64,000 nucleotides of DNA from Ampelocalamus luodianensis (GCA_036346255.1 CM070617.1:6303501-6367500); one strand, 5' to 3'. Counted from the first letter of the stretch, positions 44,599-57,290 are shown. Notes: generated by a model not told the origin, from the letters alone. Numbers and translations are program-made.

Positions 44599-45179
44599 AT
44601 GGCGACGAGATTGCAGCGCTACGCTTACTTGCTCTCGTCCCACCCCTATCACTACGCGATATCGTGTGCGCCATCCTTTGCTCTTGGCGCGAGCGACGAC
44701 GACCGTGGCGCGGTTGTCGCCGGGGGTTCCACGATGCAGCAGGACGGCCGCGTCCTCGGCGCGCCCGCGCCGGCCGCGGAGGCCTCGCTGCGGCTGATGG
44801 ATTTGCCCAGGGGCGCGGTCTCCGCGTCCGACCGCTTCTTCGTCTCGCCGGCCAGCACCGCCTCGCTCGTCGACGACGACGGGGAGGGGGCCGGCGTGGA
44901 GCCGTGCCGGTGGAGACGTACACGAGCGAGCCCAGGGAGGAGTTATTGGCGTCCATGGCCGAGATGGCGGCGGCGCGCGGAGCGGAGGGGATGCCGGCGG
45001 CGGAGTACTGGGAGTTCATGGAGGAGCTGGTGTCCTGGTACCTCGAGCGCAACGACCGGGGCGTCCACTGCCACATATTAGCCGCCTTCGCCGATCTCAC
45101 TGCCGCGGCTCCGCGCCGGCGGCCGGCCAAGACGTTCCGGAGACTGATGAGGAGAAGCCTGTGCGTTTCGGGCAGATGA
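44599..45179 (+). pseudogene. OVATE family protein gene, broken by one frameshift
   Basis: OVATE family proteins are plant transcriptional repressors acting in organ shape and growth. The reading starts MATRLQRYAYLLSSHPYHY at 44599 and stays open past DRFFVSPASTASLVDDDGEG. After a G-rich run (about 44879-44899) the homologous continuation is in the next frame: PVETYTSEPREELLASMAEM, EYWEFMEELVSWYLERND and HCHILAAFADL, the roughly 60-residue OVATE domain, ending RRSLCVSGR with TGA at 45177-45179. The family is normally intronless, so a 1-base indel near GGGGAGGGGGCC explains the split. It may be a sequencing error, a strain-specific loss or a pseudogene. Family assignment is by domain pattern. 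Confidence 0.72.
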
Positions 45180-45334
45180 GACCAGGTCACGTGAGTGATC
45201 ATGTACGTCAAGAGGATCAAAACGTAGCTTTGCTTCTGCAACTAGAAGAAAAGAGATTCTTTGAGCTGTTTAGTAGTATACTAGAGTTGTTACATGCATT
45301 AGTAAGCTAAATAACCTCCATGTCAAATGTAAAC

Positions 45335-45565
45335 AAAATTTGCTTGGTCAGCTTGCGTTGAGGCAAGCAGCTGGTCTAGGGTTCGAACCCCAGAGCCTCA
45401 TCAAGACTGTGTAGGGGCACAATTGATACAAGGACTGTATAGAGACACAGTGGCCCTGCACGATGGCATAAGGGAGATTTAGGCTATCAGCACGTCACGG
45501 TTCAAGTGCTGCTCCTGCGGACGTCTTGTAAAGTAAGGGTGCTTCTTCTTCTTTAATGCAGATCA
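45335..45565 (+). repeat. SINE-like element with tRNA-type promoter
   Basis: A tRNA-like head contains a good B box (GGGTTCGAACCCC at about 45379-45391) preceded by an A-box-like GGTCAGCTTGCG. A non-coding body and a T-rich end (CTTCTTCTTCTTTAATG) follow near 45545-45560. The cloverleaf is not complete, so it is not called a tRNA gene. Confidence 0.5.
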
Positions 45566-45894
45566 GATGGAGAAAAATCCCAGATATCAAAAAAATATTC
45601 TTGCGATGTTAAATTGTTGATATGAGACGGCAGAGCGGAATCACCGGCAGATTTGCCGGACATAGTAGCCGTGTTTGGCGGGTAGAATTCAGAAAGCAGA
45701 GCTATCATCAGGTAGCAACAGTAGGCAGTCATAAGACGTGTCCTTAATCAGGCAGTCGAGATCGTCCGTCCAGGCATTTGGATGATCGCGACGGTCCAAT
45801 ATTAGTACTTACAAGAGCATCAGATAATAAACACGCAATCTCTGGCACCACATCAAACAGCACAAACTTGCACCGTTTCCCTTCCAAAACAAGT

Positions 45895-46396
45895 GGAAAA
45901 AGTCCATTAACCCTAAACTATTGACTTAGTCCGAAAAATAACCTACAACTTCAAAACCGTCGACTTTACATCATTAAACTATCAAAACCGTTCACCTTTC
46001 ACCCCTAGATTGTTTTCACAAGTGTTTTTACCATGACGGCGGTAACATAACTCCTTTTGGCTGATGTGACATCTGAATAGACTAAGTTTATGTTAACATG
46101 GTATCCTAATTAGCAAGAACAAATTAAGAAGTAAATAGTATATTTAAAACTTCGATCCCACTCATCATATTCTAATACCCCTTCTTCCTCCTTCAACATA
46201 AGCTTGCCTACTAGGATACCACAACAGCCAACATCAGTATGTCGCCGCTAATATGACGAAAACCACTCATAAAACCAGCCTAAGATGAAAAGTGAACGGT
46301 TTTGATATTTCAAGGATCCAAAGTGGACAGTTTTGAAGTTAAATGTTGTTTTCCGGACTTGGACAATAGGTCAATCCTGAAAAATAGACTTATTCC
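45895..46396. repeat. MULE-like MITE with about 105-bp inverted repeats
   Basis: The left arm (GGAAAAAGTCCATTAACCC...AAAACCGTTCACCTTTCA) and right arm (complement of GTGAACGGTTTTGATATT...AGACTTATTCC) are imperfect inverted repeats of about 105 bp. No 9-bp target duplication could be matched, so the ends are approximate. Confidence 0.6.
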
Positions 46397-46699
46397 TGTA
46401 TTTTACAGCAGGCCGCACAAGTCATGGTTAATCAAATTAAGTTTTCATAAAGTAGATTTTAAGTGGTGATGCGTCACAGTACACATGTTCAATCACAACA
46501 ACAGGGGGGTAGAGGACGGTAGGGGACTAGAGGAGTTCCCATGACTTCGAAGATAATTCAGCAATGGGGAAAATTGAGAATGCTGGTGCTGTTTGATTTC
46601 CCCTTAGATGGTACAAGTGGGAGCCGGCGAGGCCACTAAACCTATTGAATTCACCTGCTTCCAAAGCACAAAATGCAAAAAAGGAGCACAAATCCTCAT

Positions 46700-49600
46700 C
46701 TAAGGTGAATCAGATTCCTCCTCAGAGTCTGCAACTGTCAGTGCAAGATCATCTTCAGAGCCTGATAAAGCGAACTGCTTGGAGATGGGTGTTGGCCTTT
46801 GCCTCAGTGTTTTCTTTGTCATTGCTCGAGGAGTAAGCTGCCCTGGGTGCATAATGTCTTCGCAATTTTTCATATTTCTTTGACTCCGACGAAGCCCTTG
46901 CCGAGGCTTGCCATCAAACCCACGGGCGGCAAGACAAGTCCTATTACGCGTTACAACAGCACCCTCCTCTTCCAAGTTGCCGTTGTGGGGATCATAAGCG
47001 TCAGTGTCTCCATCGCTGCTTGAAGAGCCGTCATCCTTGTCATTATAGTCTCTGTCTTCATCTTCATCAGAGCTCAGGTCATCTAGGTACTTGTCATCCT
47101 CCTGTCCTCCATCTTCATTATGCTCTGGACTGATGTCAGGTCCTCCATTGGCTCCTTTGTCTCCCTGATGTGAAACATGCTTCTCTTTTTTGCCTGCCTC
47201 CTTATGTGAATCAGATTCTTCTGCTTTCCTGCAACGGAGTACATGACTTCTTTTCAAGAAGAATGCTTCTGAGATTACTTAAGAAAGGAACAATTTCTAA
47301 AAATTCAGTAGCTGATTAATATATTGAGAATGCAATCTATAATTCATTTTTTATGTTTCTTCCAGGAAAAACAGACAGAGTCAAATCCCTTGAACCAAGA
47401 ACTCTCGAATTTGTTACCCAGTTATCCTTTTTTGTTTTCTTTAGAGTTTTCTGCATGCACAATTTCTCCAAACAAGAGTTGCAAAATACAAAGCATGCTT
47501 GTTTACAATGTAAAATATCAAGCTAGGACGCGCTTTGAAAAGGCATCCCTTTACAATGAAAGGGATATGCAGTACCATAAGAAATTTGCAGATGCTTATA
47601 TTGCCTCAAAGCTGCTAAATGTTAGTTCCTAAGAAACTAGGGGGGAAAACTACAGTGGTGGAATGGTTTGAACTTACATTGCAGCTTTTATTGCCTCCTT
47701 TATAGAATGATCATAATCAGCTGCACAGAAAGCAAATCCAGGACATCGATGTTAATACATAGCAGGTGGTCACAAAATATAAATATTGTCCAGTCACTTT
47801 TTATTGACGATTATAATAGGAACTTCACACAAATTGCCAAATATTGGAAGCAACCTACAGCACACATTGCAAATGTTATATTGTAGTATTGGTGTTTTTA
47901 CCAAATATAATCACTGTTCCACTAGACTTGCCTTTACAATGATTAGAATTGGTTAAAGCATATTGATGGTTGCATAAAGTTATCTACAGAATGAGAGAAT
48001 GCCAGAATAAATAAGGGATGCAACATGAATTTCAATATAACCACCAAGCTGCAGATTGTGCATCCCAAAGATTATTGGCAAGATAAGAATAATCGTAACA
48101 AGGCTCCATGTTTTTTGTGTAGATAAGGATGCTCAACAGTTCCTTACAGTAACTGTAGCTGACAGGCCTACGTTCACGCAATGAACGGGTTTGGAAACCA
48201 TTAGCAAAAGCTAAAAGTTCATCCTTCTTCTGCCGACGTTTTAAGTCCCTCTCTCTCTTCTGCAAGTTAAACAACAGATAAAAATGCAGTAATAAATCAG
48301 CAGTGCTGTAAAGTATTGGCTTCAAATCTTGCTGCCAAGGATAAATGCAGATATTTAAAATGAAATGTAAGTGTCTTCATGTTTTTAAAACCTCTGGAGC
48401 TGATTATGGAAATATACATGCAAAAAGGTAGGAAGCATGTCATGTCAGGTAGAAGTTACCTTTTGAAGCTTCTCAACAACTGGAACAATTTCTGTCTTAA
48501 GATGCTCCCCAATGGCAGATTCAGCTCGACCCTTTCTGCATAACTTCTCCTGTAAACATCACATGTCAAGTATGGGTAGTAAAGATTGAAATGCACATGA
48601 AAAACATATCAGCAGGAACCCATACTGAAATCTCAAGAAACTCATCGAGGTTAGTAGCAACTATTTCCCAGTGAATATTGATAACTGGTTTTGTCAAACG
48701 GCCACGCTTTCCCTTCCAGTTCTGCTTAAAATCAACCGTTACATCTTCTCTGTATAATCTATGGCCAATAGTTGAGTCTCCATCGTACCTAACAAGCAGG
48801 AATATTTAAAATGACAGTATCAGCAAAGATAATAAAAGATACTAAGAAGCTCCTCAATTATTTTTCTGGAATGTGTCATTGACAGGAAAAGAACATTAAA
48901 TGAAAAGATCCAATGTACGCAACTTCCAGATAATATGAAGCGTCACTTTGACTGAAGCATATGTGTCCACAGATTAGAAGAGTTTCTAAAACAGTCATCT
49001 AAATTGTTTTTCCATTTACAAGCGATTACTTTCCTCACAGCTAAGAATCTCAAATTGATCAACTATGCTAAAAAAAAGCATAGGAAGCGCCAGGGAACAA
49101 TTTAAATAGGGTGATGACAGTCTCATTGACTGCAGATGATAGATTAAGGATGGTGAATACCCAGTCATTACATAAAACTCTTTTGATTTCAAAACTTACT
49201 GGCATATGCTGAAACAACTTAAACAGTGAATAGCAGTGACTCATTGACTGAAGATGATAGATTAAGGAAAATGCTATGAAAATGAACAGAAAATTACTTA
49301 CCAGTATATAGCCCCATTACTACCACTCCCTAATTTTTTTTTTCGGAAGTAGGAAATATCAACTCCTTTCTTCATTTCATCATTAACGTACCATACTGCA
49401 TCATTTTGCTGCAGGATTGATAGTTTCTATCAAGCTAACGTGTGGTAAAATAATCATGAGAACTTGTTGATATTTAGTTAAGCAAAATGCTCAGCTCGCT
49501 TAAATTTGACAAACTGATTTTTTTCTTCTTCACAAAAGCAGTACCTCTGAACGAACTTCACAGAGCGCTTTAAGTATAAACAAACGTTTGATTGGATCTT

Positions 49601-51248
49601 GCTGCTTATACGTCTCGACTTCTTTCCTGCACACACAAACAGGTTGCAGTGATAAAATAAAAAAGAGTAATACACAGACAAAAGCCTTATTTACAATGCG
49701 CCCATGCGTACCCTGGATTAGTTCTGAACGGATTTGCTCCTTCAGCAACCTGAGACCAAAATAATATTAAGGCCTGGAGGTACTCTATTTTTATTTACAT
49801 TAGTGAAAAGGCCAAGCAATGCAAACATGCAACCTACCCATGACCACCAATCTGATAGTTTCTTGGCAGTTGCTATTATCCATCCATCATCAACCTTGAG
49901 ATTTTTGTTAGCTGGTGGTATTCCCTGAAACATTTGGCTATTACAAGTTAGCAAACAACATCTGGGACGAACATGGCATGGTATAACATAAACAAGTTAA
50001 TACTTCGTTGTGTCAGAAGCAAGAATAACTCTACTAAAAAGAGGTTAAGTAAACATTTGTTCTCTGCAAATTCAGAGTGTCAATCCAACATAGAGTAACC
50101 GATGCAATCATTCGGTTACTAATATGCAAACCAGGAAATATGTCCCACACTATGCTGTTCAGAAATGCAGACAGCACTAGCACCTTATGTTTGCATGACT
50201 TGTGAGGTTTTAAACAAAGTTTGATCCGTTTTGTCAGACACGGACTCTATAGACAATAGTTAGTGGAAAACCTTCACTCTACCAGCATATTTTCTAGAAT
50301 GACGGGTAAGAAACTTGCAGACTTAAAAAGAAAATCAATTTGGACCTGGTTAAAAACAGTGGTCAGACAGACATCTTCATGACTTGACTTGATGAAAAGC
50401 AAAAGGTCAGTTAATAAGATATTTCCTTATAGCTTTATACCAGACATATTCGCATAATTTTAAGTAGACATATTCTTAACTATAACATGAAACCAATCAG
50501 GTCACAATTTTTTCATCAAACATTAAGCATCAATAATTAAATGCGAATAATATGTAGTGGTTGAAAACAAAAAAGGAGAAGGGAAAATAGCATTTTTAAA
50601 AAAAAAAATATTTGTGACAACAATAACATCCCCAGCCCCAAGCCCCCAGCCCAACCCTGCTACACACTTAGTTCAAACCTTCCTCCAGACCTCGCCTATG
50701 CCACTATGCGTCTAATTAGAAAGCAAATTACAAACTTACACACGCAGTCACACTGGTGGCTGAAACAAATCAGATCACCAACCTGTCTAAACATACTCCA
50801 CAGTACAAACAAGCCTAAAACAAAAAATATGATAGCTCAAGATGCAGGGAAAACAAACTACCTTCAAAAGGGCAATGTGGATGCGTGCGAGGTCGTGGTT
50901 TTTGGAGATGAGCGCCGTCTCGATGTCCTCCGCAGAGAGCCCCAGGTCCCCCTTGATCACCGGCTCGAACACCTGGAAACCCCAAACCGAAACCCCGTGA
51001 ATCCAACCCCCCAGAACCGAATTGGTCCGAGCAAAGCATGGAACCCCGGGAGGGGAAAGGGAGAAAAAAAAAGAAAACCCTAGGGGAAGCGGGCTCACCC
51101 GGAGAAAGTGGAGAACGGAGGCGAGTTCCCAGCGGCGGCGGAGGAGGACGCGGGGGTCCTCGGCCGCGGCGGTGTCCTCCTCCGGAGGCGGCGCTACCGG
51201 GGGCTTCGCCGGCGACGAGGGCTTGGCGCGCTTCGCCGGCGAGGCCAT
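46700..51248 (-). CDS. DDT-domain chromatin protein (DDR4-like), 11 coding exons
   Basis: Exons (high to low): 51248-51099, 50972-50862, 49924-49838, 49749-49712, 49626-49545, 49408-49302, 48788-48626, 48549-48460, 48259-48148, 47720-47678, 47228-46700. All junctions are GT-AG and in frame; the product is 503 residues. The first exons encode a Pro/Ala-rich start, then a DDT-type fold (LRRRWELASVLHFLRVFEPV, LSAEDIETAL, LARIHIALLKGI). WHIM-like segments follow (LFILKALCEVRSEQNDAVWYVND, YWYDGDSTIGHRLYRE, IHWEIVATNLDEF), then a basic KRERDLKRRQKK stretch and an acidic C-terminus (EDDKYLDDLSSDEDEDRD). DDT/WHIM proteins bind ISWI-type remodellers and nucleosomes; the name DDR4-like is from memory of the Arabidopsis protein. 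A MULE begins 167 bp upstream of the ATG. Confidence 0.88.
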
Positions 51249-51414
51249 GTGGGAGCGGGGGGTGGGCGGGATAGGGGGGAGTTTTTGTGGGTGGGAGGCG
51301 GGAGGGAGGGAAGCTTAAGAGGCGGGGAACTGGTGAAGAGACGAGAGACGCACACGTAGATAGAGGGCCGAATGGGCCGAACGGATCCGTTTAAGAACGG
51401 CATATTAAACGGAA

Positions 51415-52929
51415 GGGGAAATTGGTTACAGAGCACACAAATTTTGCGTATTTGGCTATTAGACATTCAAAAAACGTGATGCGATCAAAAGACACTAACA
51501 ATTTATGGTTATTTACTGTAGGACACTGACATCATTAAAATAATATATTTGAGTGATTTGGAGAGAGAAACTTTGTAAAATATCTTCAATACCCTCAATG
51601 CTTAGTGACTCGGACCTGAGTCCGTCTCGATCGTGTCTGTTCTGACTCGCACCCGACGCGCCGCTTTTGCTTCCACCGCTGACGGGCGGGTCCCCTTTGC
51701 CAGCACCCCTTTATCATCTTCCTCCTCGCCATGTCGCTCGGCCTGCGCGCACTGGCGTTGGGCATGCATGCAACGAAGCCCCCCAATTGCCGCCTCATGC
51801 TCTCGTGTCGGTCTCTTAGGCATCACCTGGCTCCCCTGATCCTTCCAAGCTCATCCATTCTCTCCCTCGTGCTTCCTTTCGCCCACTTCGAGCTCTTTTC
51901 TTTTTCTGCTGAGGAAGAAGACGGGTGGAATACCGCCGCTGTGCTACCTCCCGCGAGTCCGTGTCACCACCGCTGGACTCCACTCTCCATGGCGCACCCA
52001 TTTTTTCTGGTCCGAGTCTCTCTCGTGCTCTAAATCGACGAGAGCTTTGTCTTCGTCCTCACAGCTGGTAGCCATGGCCGCAACGCTCTCGGTCACTCCG
52101 GTGAGTGTTTCTCTGCGCCTTCATGTCCGTTGAGTTCGCATAATCACGTGGAGTTTAGTGCCGAGGTTAATTTGGATTTGGTGCCTTGTTGAGGGAATGC
52201 CACCCGTTCTTCTCCAGCGTCGATGAATCGTCGCCGCCTCCCTTCGGGTCGACTCTGACTTCCATCGTCATCGTCGCCTTGGCGCCACGTTCCTGGTATC
52301 CTAACGATCCCGATGCGCGCCTTCCCGAAGCTCCTCGACGCCCGGCGCGTCACCTCCTCGTGAGCCACCCCTTCGGCTCCGCCTCCGACTGTCGGGAGCT
52401 CGCCGCTGTCAACCTCCGGGCTCCACGCCACTTCGATCAAGCTCACGAGGACCTTCCGCATTTGGTGAAGCCAACCTCGAGCTCGGAGATCTCTTGTCGC
52501 GCCGAATCACCATACACGGCCGCGCCGTCGCACACGAGCACAGGCGGCACTAGGCCGAGGGGAGAGGCGGCGGCACGGGCGGGTCGTAGAGCCGGTGGCA
52601 GGCAGGCAGGAGGCGCAGCGAGCTGGGAGGAGTAGGCCGGAGGCACGAGCACAGGCGGTCGGGCGCGAGCTCGGTCGGAAGCGGTGTAGGTGGCGCCGTG
52701 CGCAAGAACTCTCGGTGGGAGCAAGAGAAGAGGAAGAAGGAGACCGAAGGGGCAAAAGGGACATTTCACATGCTTTCTCTCTCCTCTCCTACCCGAAAAT
52801 AATATAATAATTGGCTTAGTGTCTTACGGCAAAATTACACCTTTTGTCAATGTGTTTTGGCAAAATCATGATTTTTGGATGTCCAATAGCAAAAGGTGAC
52901 AACTGTAGTGCCCTGTATCCAATTTCCCC
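51415..52929. mobile_element. Pack-MULE (Mutator-like element with captured GC-rich sequence)
   Basis: The ends GGGGAAATTGGTTACAGAGCAC and complement GGGGAAATTGGATACAGGGCAC are long terminal inverted repeats, flanked by a perfect 9-bp duplication TAAACGGAA (51406-51414 and 52930-52938). The 1.5-kb interior has no transposase and is GC-rich, with open stretches on both strands (for example 51731-52033 plus, 52443-52769 minus) that I cannot match to a known protein. This is the usual form of a rice Pack-MULE. Confidence 0.85.
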
Positions 52930-52938
52930 TAAACGGAA

Positions 52939-53815
52939 TGTCTATCCGTGGGTTCAGTTTCAGATCCAGACATGGTACACTGAGCTAATGGGCTAGGTAG
53001 GGCCAAGTCATGCACGTTTAGTCCGACAAGACAAGGTAGGCCTGTTTAGCCCATCTCAGTCTCTTGAACTCCCGAGTCGTCTTACCATTTTACCCCTCGC
53101 CCCCTCTCATCTCTACCACCCCAACGCGGAATCCCACTTTTACCCTTCTCCCCACCCCATGGCCTCCCCTTCGTCTCTCTCCCTACCACCCTAACCCTAA
53201 CCCCTAGCGCCGATGCAGATCCTTGATTCGATCTCTCCATGCCCGGCAACGGCAACGCCGTCGGGGAAGAAGCAGGAGGTCATCGTGGACGAGCGTCGAC
53301 CCCTAGGAAGACACTACTGTTGCACGCGTGCAACGACAAGTCGAAGCCTCTACCCCCGTTGTCGCTAAAGCGACCGCGGTGGGCGCCAGCGTGGACGGGA
53401 CATTGCAATGCCACATGATGACCCCGTTTGTGTCGGAGCCCGAGGCTAATGTGTCGTGTCGTGCCGTGCCAAGCACGATAGGCTGGGTCGGACCACTGGG
53501 TTAAGGTCATGACCCAAGCACAGTATGATGCGTAGGGCCAGGCCGGCACAACCCGTTTAGGTGGTGTGCCATGTTGTGCCTACCAGCAATATAGTGCTTC
53601 ATGCTGACCCGACTAGTACGACCCATTTGACCACCTCTGAACGCGGAGGCGACGCTCCTGCACTGGGCGGTGGAAGTGGAACCAATGGTGCGAGGGTGGG
53701 GTGGAATGGGCTTGGCTGGTATTGGGCTCTTAGATGGGTTGGAATTGCTGGTTCGGTTTGTGAGCGGCACGAAGGATTGGCCTATAATGTGGAAGTATAG
53801 AGGAATTTCATGAGT
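52939..53815. other. Intergenic region, possible hAT remnant
   Basis: No gene is supported. About 53450-53640 contains GC-rich direct and inverted pieces and ends ACCCATTTGACCACCTCTGA, similar to the recalled nDart/Tag-type hAT terminus; the opposite end was not found. Two to three CCCTAA units near 53190 are too few to be telomeric. Confidence 0.35.
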
Positions 53816-53990
53816 ATATTTTTTTTGTAAAAAAGAAAAAGAAAATATGTAGACAGAACTAGTACATGTCTTAGGCTCTTAGCAACTAAGAAATAAATGA
53901 CACCCAAATTGAATCAAAGAAAGACTTAAACCTAGATGATGGGGATGTACACCCCCATCCCTACCCAACTGAGCTAGCTCCAAACTAAAC
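53816..53990 (-). repeat. SINE with tRNA-derived head
   Basis: On the minus strand GGAGCTAGCTCAGTTGGGTAG (A box TAGCTCAGTTGG, 53965-53976) is followed by a degenerate B box (GGTTTAAGTC, about 53922-53932), a short body and a T-rich end (53819-53850). This arrangement is that of tRNA-derived plant SINEs. Confidence 0.6.
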
Positions 53991-54115
53991 TTTGCACATC
54001 GCAATATGGATTTTGCTTAGACTGTTGGCTCTTATTTGGAATCGCGGTAACCCCTCCCAGCCCCCTCTTCCTCTCGTTGTCTCCGCACCATCTCTTCCTT
54101 GTGTGCAGTTGGATC

Positions 54116-55456
54116 CAGTGGCGAATCCAGAATGAAAAAGGAGGGTGGGCTCAAAGGCTCGAATGATTAGACTAATTTGTAAAAAATATAGTCTTGTATT
54201 ATTGTGCAATCAAATTCATATATGAACTATTGCCAAGGGAAAACAAAAACGTCTGCCCTGTGCATTAAGTTCATACTTTTTAAGCTTGACAAGGTTTAAC
54301 ACATTGGAACACTCTAGCAATCTTCACGTTGTATGAAAATCAACTATGATAATATCCGGTTCATTGATACCTGAGAGGAATGCCATAGAATTACTATAGT
54401 ACTATGACATACTATGTGACTATTGACTAAGCAACTTTTACATTGTTTTCATCCCTTCAAATGTCCGGATCATGACATGTAGCGATGGAGAAAAAAAACA
54501 TCTGAAATGGCCAATAAATGAACAAAACATTCTAGCAGTACCTTTAAAAGTGTGTTATATGCCTCTTAACAAGCGATTAGCAGCTGGACCAAAGCCATGC
54601 AATTGTGGCACCTCCATCATGTGGGTCCAGGGATGAATTTCCTACAATGATAAATCACTTCCATTATCTAACACATACACAAATACAAGACCACCGACCA
54701 CAAAATACAGATGCTCAGCGGCCAGTGCCCTCACCTCACTGGCTTACTCCTTTGCGGCTCCTCAGCGCCTCAGCCCTCAGCTAATAACCAGTGCGGCAGT
54801 GGCCATTCGGGCTTCGGCCACGGCGCCACCACGCCCAACTCGCCAGTCGCCTCCCCAGCCCTCAGCGGCTCCCCCTCCCTCACGCATGCCGACATGCAGT
54901 CCTACTCCTGCCCTCCGGGCTCCGGCTGGATGCCTGGACTGGCTCCCATGCTTAGTCACAGAGTCGCTCCTCTCGCCGTCGCCTCCGGCTCCCCCTCCAT
55001 CCCTCCCCCACCCGGCTCCCTGGCCCCTACCTCGGCCTCCCTCCTCGGCCTCCTCCGGGCTCCGGCTACCGGCGGTGCGGACCTCCCTCTGGCTGCCCAC
55101 AGGTCAGGTGAGCTCGAAATTGATTGGGGATTTAGGGAATCGATTGGGGATTTGCCGATTTGGGGAATTTTGGGCAACATGAGGTGGGGTTGCTCACTGC
55201 CGTGTGGGGACCAGTGGGGACATCGGCGGACGTGAGTTGGGCCGATTTGGGGACCAGCCCACACGCTTTTCTCCCGTAGTCCCGTCCCTCTCGATCTCGG
55301 TTGCTCTTATTCTTGTTTGAAGCTCACGCAGACGCATCCATGGCAGCGCCACTGCGCGCCGGAGGTTGGACTTGGGTTGGGGGTGGGGGGGGTTGTTCGA
55401 CGCCAGTGGAGGGTAGGCTTCAGCCTGATGAAGCCTACCCGGTGGATTCGCCCCTG
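54116..55456. mobile_element. Second gene-carrying hAT element
   Basis: The termini CAGTGGCGAATCCA and complement CAGGGGCGAATCCA are flanked by a perfect 8-bp duplication GTTGGATC (54108-54115 and 55457-55464). The 1341-bp interior has no transposase. An AT-rich part (to about 54700) resembles normal hAT subterminal sequence; 54710-55250 is GC-rich with a 174-codon plus-strand reading frame of low-complexity Pro/Ser/Ala sequence that I do not recognise. Confidence 0.82.
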
Positions 55457-55464
55457 GTTGGATC

Positions 55465-56336
55465 CCTTCACCTTCCTCCCTGCCACGGTAACTTCGCCAG
55501 GTTCTGGTAATGCCTTAGACCTTAAGCTTTCCTTCGAACTACAAACATCATCGTGCGAAGAGTATAGGACATGCATTGGAGGGACAAGGTCATCGATCTA
55601 TAACAGCGATAAGAATATAGCTATAACATTAATTCCTTATAATTATAGGTATAATATATATAACTACGATAACAACATGAGCTATCGACAATGATGGTGA
55701 ATATGGCGAGGAGAGGAAAGCTCCTCTCCTAGAACATGAATTATGCACGTGCCGAGAGGAATAATTAATTCATTAACTATAGTCAGCATCATCGGTTGAT
55801 GAAATCTAGGATCGATTCCAATTTTGTTACTAGCGTTCTTGATTCATCTTAGCCATGTAGTATTTTTGTGCTTATTTCACACTCTCCATTACTGGATCAT
55901 GCATGGTTTATAACCGAGATGCACCTCAGTGTGTCTTGATTTTATGTTGTTTCGATTTCTTTGGGTATACGCTCGTCGTATGTTTAGGCTTAGCACTTAG
56001 GGATAGGGTGAAAATGAATCAAATATGAATCGAATAGTGGTGAAACCATATTCATATTCGAATTTTTTAAATGAATACAAATGCAGATTTGAATGTGCTC
56101 GAATACAAATATGGATGCGAATAGAATATCTACTCGGTTTGGTCGGATCCGAATATCCGTATAACTTATATAACGTGTAGATATTAGTGTCGCTTTATCC
56201 TTGTACACTCACAATCATTCTAATATATTTATTTCACCTAAAGGATCATGAATTCACATTAAATTAGGGAAAAATCGTCTAACTAATTCGGTGTACTACA
56301 ATAAAATACTTATATTGCTTCATCGAATTCGAATAT
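55465..56336. other. Intergenic AT-rich region
   Basis: No gene is supported. 55990-56340 contains many GAATAT/CGAAT/GAATTC-type short palindromic words typical of degenerate DNA-transposon subterminal regions; no ends were identified. Confidence 0.35.
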
Positions 56337-57290
56337 TGTTGGACCAGAACTGCGATTAGAGGGGTAGGGTGAATAGAAGCACTACTTTTTTTCAAGCTCG
56401 ACGGTGTTCAACTTCTTCTTCTTCTCAGTAATTGTGAAAGTTATGAAGATCAGAAACACAAGCACAGTGGAAGTCTAGCGTTAAAACCGAAAATCCCCAA
56501 GGCAAAGGCTGTCTAGCCGGTCACCAATGCTTGGTCGGTCTGACCGCCCAAGTGTCGATCTGACCGCCTGAGAGGCTGGTCTGACCTCTAGTTGCAAGAG
56601 TAGTAGCCCGCAAAGATCACAAATCGACCTAACGTTCAATCCGATGATCCAAATCCCCTGAGATTTCAACCTTAGCTCACCAAGAAGGTTAGAAATCTAT
56701 TCTAATTGACGATCAGGACGATCGAAACCAAGGTTTCACAATTTTCTTGGATGAGATCAAGAAGGAATAAGAATCGAGAAAATTCAAACTTTGATTCAAA
56801 AACTTGCTCGTGGGTGGATGATGATCAATATGACCATAGCTAAATTCTCACACGTCCTAGAAAGCTAGATCACAACAAAAGACACAAGAAAAACCAACAC
56901 ACAAAATCCCAAAAGTATCAAAGAGAGAGCAAGAGTAAGAGAGAACTCATCTTGGGATAAATCTTGCTTGGATTGATTCAAGATATTTTTGGTTCATAGC
57001 CACTCCACCATGGATGACAAAAGCTCAACACATGAGCACTCAATCAATCCATCTACTTCAAACCCTAACCTCCTCTCTTTTCACTTTTCTCAAATAAAAA
57101 ATTAGGGTTTCTTAGAAGGGTCTTGGATTGGGCGCAAATCCTGCACCTCTTCCTTTTATAGTGGAGGTTAGGTCAAGATAGAAAATATTATCGGGTGCGT
57201 GTTAAGTCCACACACAAATGGGTCTACACTCACATGCACTTCTCAAAGTTAATGACAAACCGGGTCTTCCTAAGATCCATTTCTTTAACT
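56337..57290. repeat. Probable LTR fragment of a different gypsy family
   Basis: The block starting TGTTGGACCAGAACTG with GGGTAGGGTGAATAG, and containing repeated short TCTGACCGCC/GGTCTGACC words, resembles the recalled RIRE2-type LTR. It directly precedes the gypsy pol sequence, whose own long LTR is unrelated. Ends are uncertain and no target duplication was found. Confidence 0.3.

Noticed and set aside
45370..45395. tRNA gene
   Set aside because: A B box is present but acceptor, anticodon and D stems cannot be completed; it fits a SINE head better.
53186..53210. Telomere-like CCCTAA repeats
   Set aside because: Only two to three units, and not the plant CCCTAAA form.
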